DNA of 51,920 nucleotides. It comes from DASSJT01 sp035691065. Lineage in GTDB: Bacteria; Actinomycetota; Actinomycetes; Actinomycetales; Dermatophilaceae. Both the position numbers and the translations under genes were made by a program. The notes under the pieces are model-generated. The model did not search any database. It saw only the letters and a program-made list of their open reading frames with translations, and was not told the origin of the DNA. The stretch lies in the NCBI GenBank assembly GCA_035691065.1, contig DASSJT010000184.1, positions 1 through 51,920 of the forward strand, read 5' to 3'. This document shows positions 49,083 through 51,920 of the stretch, piece by piece (positions within the stretch are counted from its first letter, which is position 1; each line of letters begins with the position of its first letter).

Positions 49083-51920
49083 TCAGCGGGTGAAGGCGGC
49101 GGCGACGAGCTCGGCCTGCTCGCCTGCGTGCTTCTTCGTCGATCCGGAGGCCGGGGACGCCGAGGCTGGGCGAGAGACGACCCGCAGGCTCCGCGTCTCA
49201 TCGAGGGCGGCCAGCGCCGCGGGAAGGTTGAGGGCCATGAACGGCCACGCGCCCTGGTTGCGGGGCTCGTCCTGCACCCACACGACGTCGGCATTGGGGT
49301 ACTTCGCGAGCTCTGTGGCGATCTGGCGCGCCGGCAGCGGGGCGAGCTGCTCGATCCGGACGATGGCGGTCTGGGTGTCGCCGGCCTTTTGACGGTGTGC
49401 CTCCAGGTCGTAGACCACCTTGCCCGACGCGAGCAGCACCCGGGTCACGGCGTTGCCGTCAAGGGCTGCCGGGTCGGGCAGCACCGGGCGGTAGCGCTGG
49501 CTGGTGAAGTCGGCCACCTCGCTGGAGGCCGACTTCAGGCGGAGCATGGACTTCGGGGTGAAGACGATGAGGGGCCGCCGGGGTCGGGTGTAGGCCTGCC
49601 GGCGCAGCAGGTGGAAGTAGTTGGCCGGTGTCGACGGGTAGGCGACGGTCATGTTGTCCTCGGCGGAGAGACTCAGGAAGCGCTCGATCCGTGCTGACGA
49701 GTGGTCGGGCCCTTGGCCCTCGTAGCCGTGTGGCAGCAGGAGGACCACGCTGGAGCGCTGGCCCCACTTCTGCTCCGAGGAGGAGATGAACTCGTCGATG
49801 ATGCTCTGGGCGCCGTTGACGAAGTCGCCGAACTGGGCCTCCCACAGGACCAGGGCATCGGGGCGCTCGACGGAGTAGCCGTACTCGAAGCCCAGCGCGG
49901 CGAACTCGCTGAGCAGGGAGTCGTAGACCCAGAAGCGGGCCTGGCCGTCACCGAGGTAGAGCAGCGGGGTCCATTCCTCAGCGGTCGTCTTGTCGATGAG
50001 CACTGCGTGGCGCTGGACGAAGGTGCCACGGCGGGAGTCCTGCCCGGCCAGCCGCACCGGGGTGCCCTCCATGAGCAGCGACCCGAAGGCAGCGAGCTCG
50101 GCCGTGGCCCAGTCGATGCCTCCCTCGACGGTGCTGGCGGCCCGTTTCTCCATGGCCTGCGCCAGCTTGGGGTGGATGGTGAAGCCCCTCGGGGGGTTGG
50201 CGAAGGCCTCGCCGATGTGCCGGAGCATTTCCGCCGAGATCGCGGTCTCGGCCGCCGAGTGCGAGGTCGCGTCGGACGACTGCGCCATGGGAGGCTCCAA
50301 GCCGGTGTGCCCCTCGACGTCGGTGCCGGAGAAGCTGGCGTCGGACGCGTCGGCCGGCGCGGGGGTCTTGATGGCCTCCTTGGTCTCCACGAAGACCCGC
50401 TCGAGCTGCTGCTGGTAGTCGCGCAGCGCCGCCTCGGCCTCGTCGACGCTGATGTCGGCGCGGCCGATCAGGGCCTCGGTGTAGAGCTTGCGGACCGAGC
50501 GCTTGGCCTCGATCAGGCTGTACATCAGCGGCTGCGTCATAGAGGGGTCGTCGCCCTCGTTGTGGCCCCGTCGGCGGTAGCAGACCATGTCGACGACGAC
50601 GTCCTTGTTGAACGCCTGTCGGAACTCGTAGGCGAGCTCGGCAACGCGCACGCAGGCCTCGGGGTCGTCACCGTTGACGTGGAAGATCGGCGCCTGGATC
50701 ATCCTGGCCACGTCGGTGGAGTAGGTCGAGGAGCGGCTGGCGCTCGGGCTGGTGGTGAAGCCGACCTGGTTGTTGATGATCACGTGGATCGTGCCGCCGG
50801 TGCGGTAGCCGCGCAGCTGGCTGAGGTTGAGCGTCTCGGCGACCACCCCCTGCCCGGCGAAGGCCGCGTCACCGTGCAGGAGCAGGGGCAGGACCGTGAA
50901 GTCCTCGCCGGCGAGGTTGAGGCGGTCCTGCTTGGCCCGGACGATTCCTTCGAGCACGGGGTTGACGGCCTCGAGGTGGGAGGGGTTGGCCGCGAGGTAG
51001 ACCTTGGTGCGGGAGCCGTCGTCGGAGACGAACTCGCCCTCGGTGCCCAGGTGGTACTTGACGTCGCCCGAGCCCTGCACCGACTTGGGGTCCTGGGCCC
51101 CCTCGAACTCGCGGAAGATCTGGCCGTAGGACTTGCCGGCGATGTTGGCGAGGACATTGAGCCGGCCCCGGTGCGGCATACCGATGCAGACCTCGTCCAT
51201 CTTGTCGCCCGCGGCGCGGCACAGGATGCGGTCGAGGAGTGCGATGACCGACTCGCCGCCCTCGAGCGAGAAGCGCTTCTGGCCGACGAACTTCGTCTGC
51301 AGGAACGTCTCGAACGCCTCGGCCTGGTTCAGCTTGAGCAGCGTGCGCAGCTGTTCCTCGCGCGGGAACGGATCCTGGCTGGTCTCGACGCGAGCCTGGA
51401 TCCAGCGCCGCTGCGCCGGATCCTGCATGTGCATGTACTCGAGACCGATCGTGCGGCAGTACGCGTCACGCAGGATCCCGAGGATGTCGCGCAGCTTGCG
51501 GAAGCCGCGTCCGCCGCCGAAGCTGCCGGTGGCGAACTCGCGGTCGAGGTCCCACAGCGTCAGCCCGTGGGTCTGGACGTCCAGATCGGGGTGGGTGCGC
51601 ACCTTGTACTCGAGCGGGTCGGTGTCGGCCATCAGGTGGCCGCGGACCCGGTAGGCGTGGATCAGTTCGAGCACTCTGGCCTGCGCCGTGACCTCGTCGT
51701 CATGGGTCGGCGGCAGGTCGGTGGCCCAGCGGATGGGTTCGTAGGGAATGCGGAGCGCGGCGAAGATCTCGTCGTAGAACCCGTCGCCGCCCAGCAGCAG
51801 TTGGTGCAGGCGGCGGAGGTACTCACCCGACGCCGCGCCCTGGATGATCCGGTGGTCGTAGGTGGAGGTCAGCGTCAAGATCTTGCTGACGCCGAGGGCG
51901 TTCAGCCGGTCCTCGCTGGT
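49083..51920 (-). CDS. kgd: Multifunctional 2-oxoglutarate decarboxylase/dehydrogenase (5' end outside window)
   Basis: The frame is open to the right edge, so the N-terminus is missing; 945 residues are visible. The first visible part ends the E2-like acyltransferase domain ('LTLTSTYDHRIIQGAASGEY', DHR-x3-G motif). Next comes the E1 domain: 'FSLEGGESVIALLDRI', 'MPHRGRLNVLANIAGKSYGQ', TPP-binding 'GDAAFAGQGVVAETLNLSQL' with 'INNQVGFTT', and 'YRRRGHNEGDDPSMTQPLMY'. The transketolase-like C-terminus contains 'VWVQDEPRNQGAWPFM'. It decarboxylates 2-oxoglutarate in the TCA cycle and works with lipoyl E2/E3 subunits. Fusion of E2-like and E1 domains is an actinobacterial trait. In mycobacteria and corynebacteria it is regulated by GarA/OdhI. 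Confidence 0.95.
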   Translation of the reverse strand, partial: TSEDRLNALGVSKILTLTSTYDHRIIQGAASGEYLRRLHQLLLGGDGFYDEIFAALRIPYEPIRWATDLPPTHDDEVTAQARVLELIHAYRVRGHLMADTDPLEYKVRTHPDLDVQTHGLTLWDLDREFATGSFGGGRGFRKLRDILGILRDAYCRTIGLEYMHMQDPAQRRWIQARVETSQDPFPREEQLRTLLKLNQAEAFETFLQTKFVGQKRFSLEGGESVIALLDRILCRAAGDKMDEVCIGMPHRGRLNVLANIAGKSYGQIFREFEGAQDPKSVQGSGDVKYHLGTEGEFVSDDGSRTKVYLAANPSHLEAVNPVLEGIVRAKQDRLNLAGEDFTVLPLLLHGDAAFAGQGVVAETLNLSQLRGYRTGGTIHVIINNQVGFTTSPSASRSSTYSTDVARMIQAPIFHVNGDDPEACVRVAELAYEFRQAFNKDVVVDMVCYRRRGHNEGDDPSMTQPLMYSLIEAKRSVRKLYTEALIGRADISVDEAEAALRDYQQQLERVFVETKEAIKTPAPADASDASFSGTDVEGHTGLEPPMAQSSDATSHSAAETAISAEMLRHIGEAFANPPRGFTIHPKLAQAMEKRAASTVEGGIDWATAELAAFGSLLMEGTPVRLAGQDSRRGTFVQRHAVLIDKTTAEEWTPLLYLGDGQARFWVYDSLLSEFAALGFEYGYSVERPDALVLWEAQFGDFVNGAQSIIDEFISSSEQKWGQRSSVVLLLPHGYEGQGPDHSSARIERFLSLSAEDNMTVAYPSTPANYFHLLRRQAYTRPRRPLIVFTPKSMLRLKSASSEVADFTSQRYRPVLPDPAALDGNAVTRVLLASGKVVYDLEAHRQKAGDTQTAIVRIEQLAPLPARQIATELAKYPNADVVWVQDEPRNQGAWPFMALNLPAALAALDETRSLRVVSRPASASPASGSTKKHAGEQAELVAAAFTR

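Overview
The window is GC-rich (about 70 percent by eye) and densely coded, from an actinomycete. Lineage markers are a SigR/RsrA-type redox sigma factor pair beside a 24-residue bL37 ribosomal protein gene, a nickel superoxide dismutase with its maturation protease, a 2-oxoglutarate decarboxylase carrying E2-like and E1 domains in one chain, and a DevS/DevR (DosS/DosR) dormancy system. The gene complement and order suggest a member of the Micrococcales, perhaps Intrasporangiaceae; that placement is inference. No tRNA, rRNA, CRISPR array, insertion sequence or prophage gene was seen.

Bases 1-12900 form a hypoxia/dormancy island. It holds a DevS-like GAF histidine kinase, a CBS-BON protein, pyruvate phosphate dikinase, a divergent acetate-kinase homologue, two tandem-domain universal stress proteins followed by a DevR-like regulator, a SHOCT membrane protein, a pyridoxamine-oxidase-fold protein and two small membrane stress proteins. 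At least six 14-bp sites resembling the DevR box GGGACTWWAGTCCC lie in the gaps ahead of these genes, which suggests one regulon linking the kinase and regulator to PEP/pyruvate and acyl-phosphate metabolism.

Bases 13100-25700 carry a large secreted fusion of a phosphodiesterase-type phosphatase with a 5'-nucleotidase, a secreted anchored protein, kynureninase, a lytic transglycosylase with a Thr-rich tail, type II NADH dehydrogenase, an active/inactive pair of M16 peptidases and a TetR regulator. Bases 25700-32900 carry hisN on the minus strand and a complete peptide ABC transporter (binding protein, two permeases, two ATPases).

Bases 32900-38850 are the conserved actinobacterial sigR neighbourhood: rsgA, aroA, a DoxX protein, an SRAP protein, an alpha/beta hydrolase, sigR, rsrA and bL37. 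A perfect GGAAT-N18-GTT promoter precedes sigR. Bases 39200-44300 hold a 20-residue candidate small ORF, two translationally coupled membrane HD proteins (one with a GYP motif, one degenerate) and an SSS-family symporter with its DUF3311 partner. Bases 44500-51920 hold sodN and sodX, malic enzyme, a quinone-oxidoreductase-like protein, a GDSL hydrolase, a DUF6104-like protein and most of kgd, which runs off the right edge.

Two patterns cut across the window. Short tandem repeats lie just past many stop codons and often copy the gene end including the stop codon. An octamer, GTATGCCG, occurs 28 times on either strand by hand count, including in the arms of intergenic hairpins.
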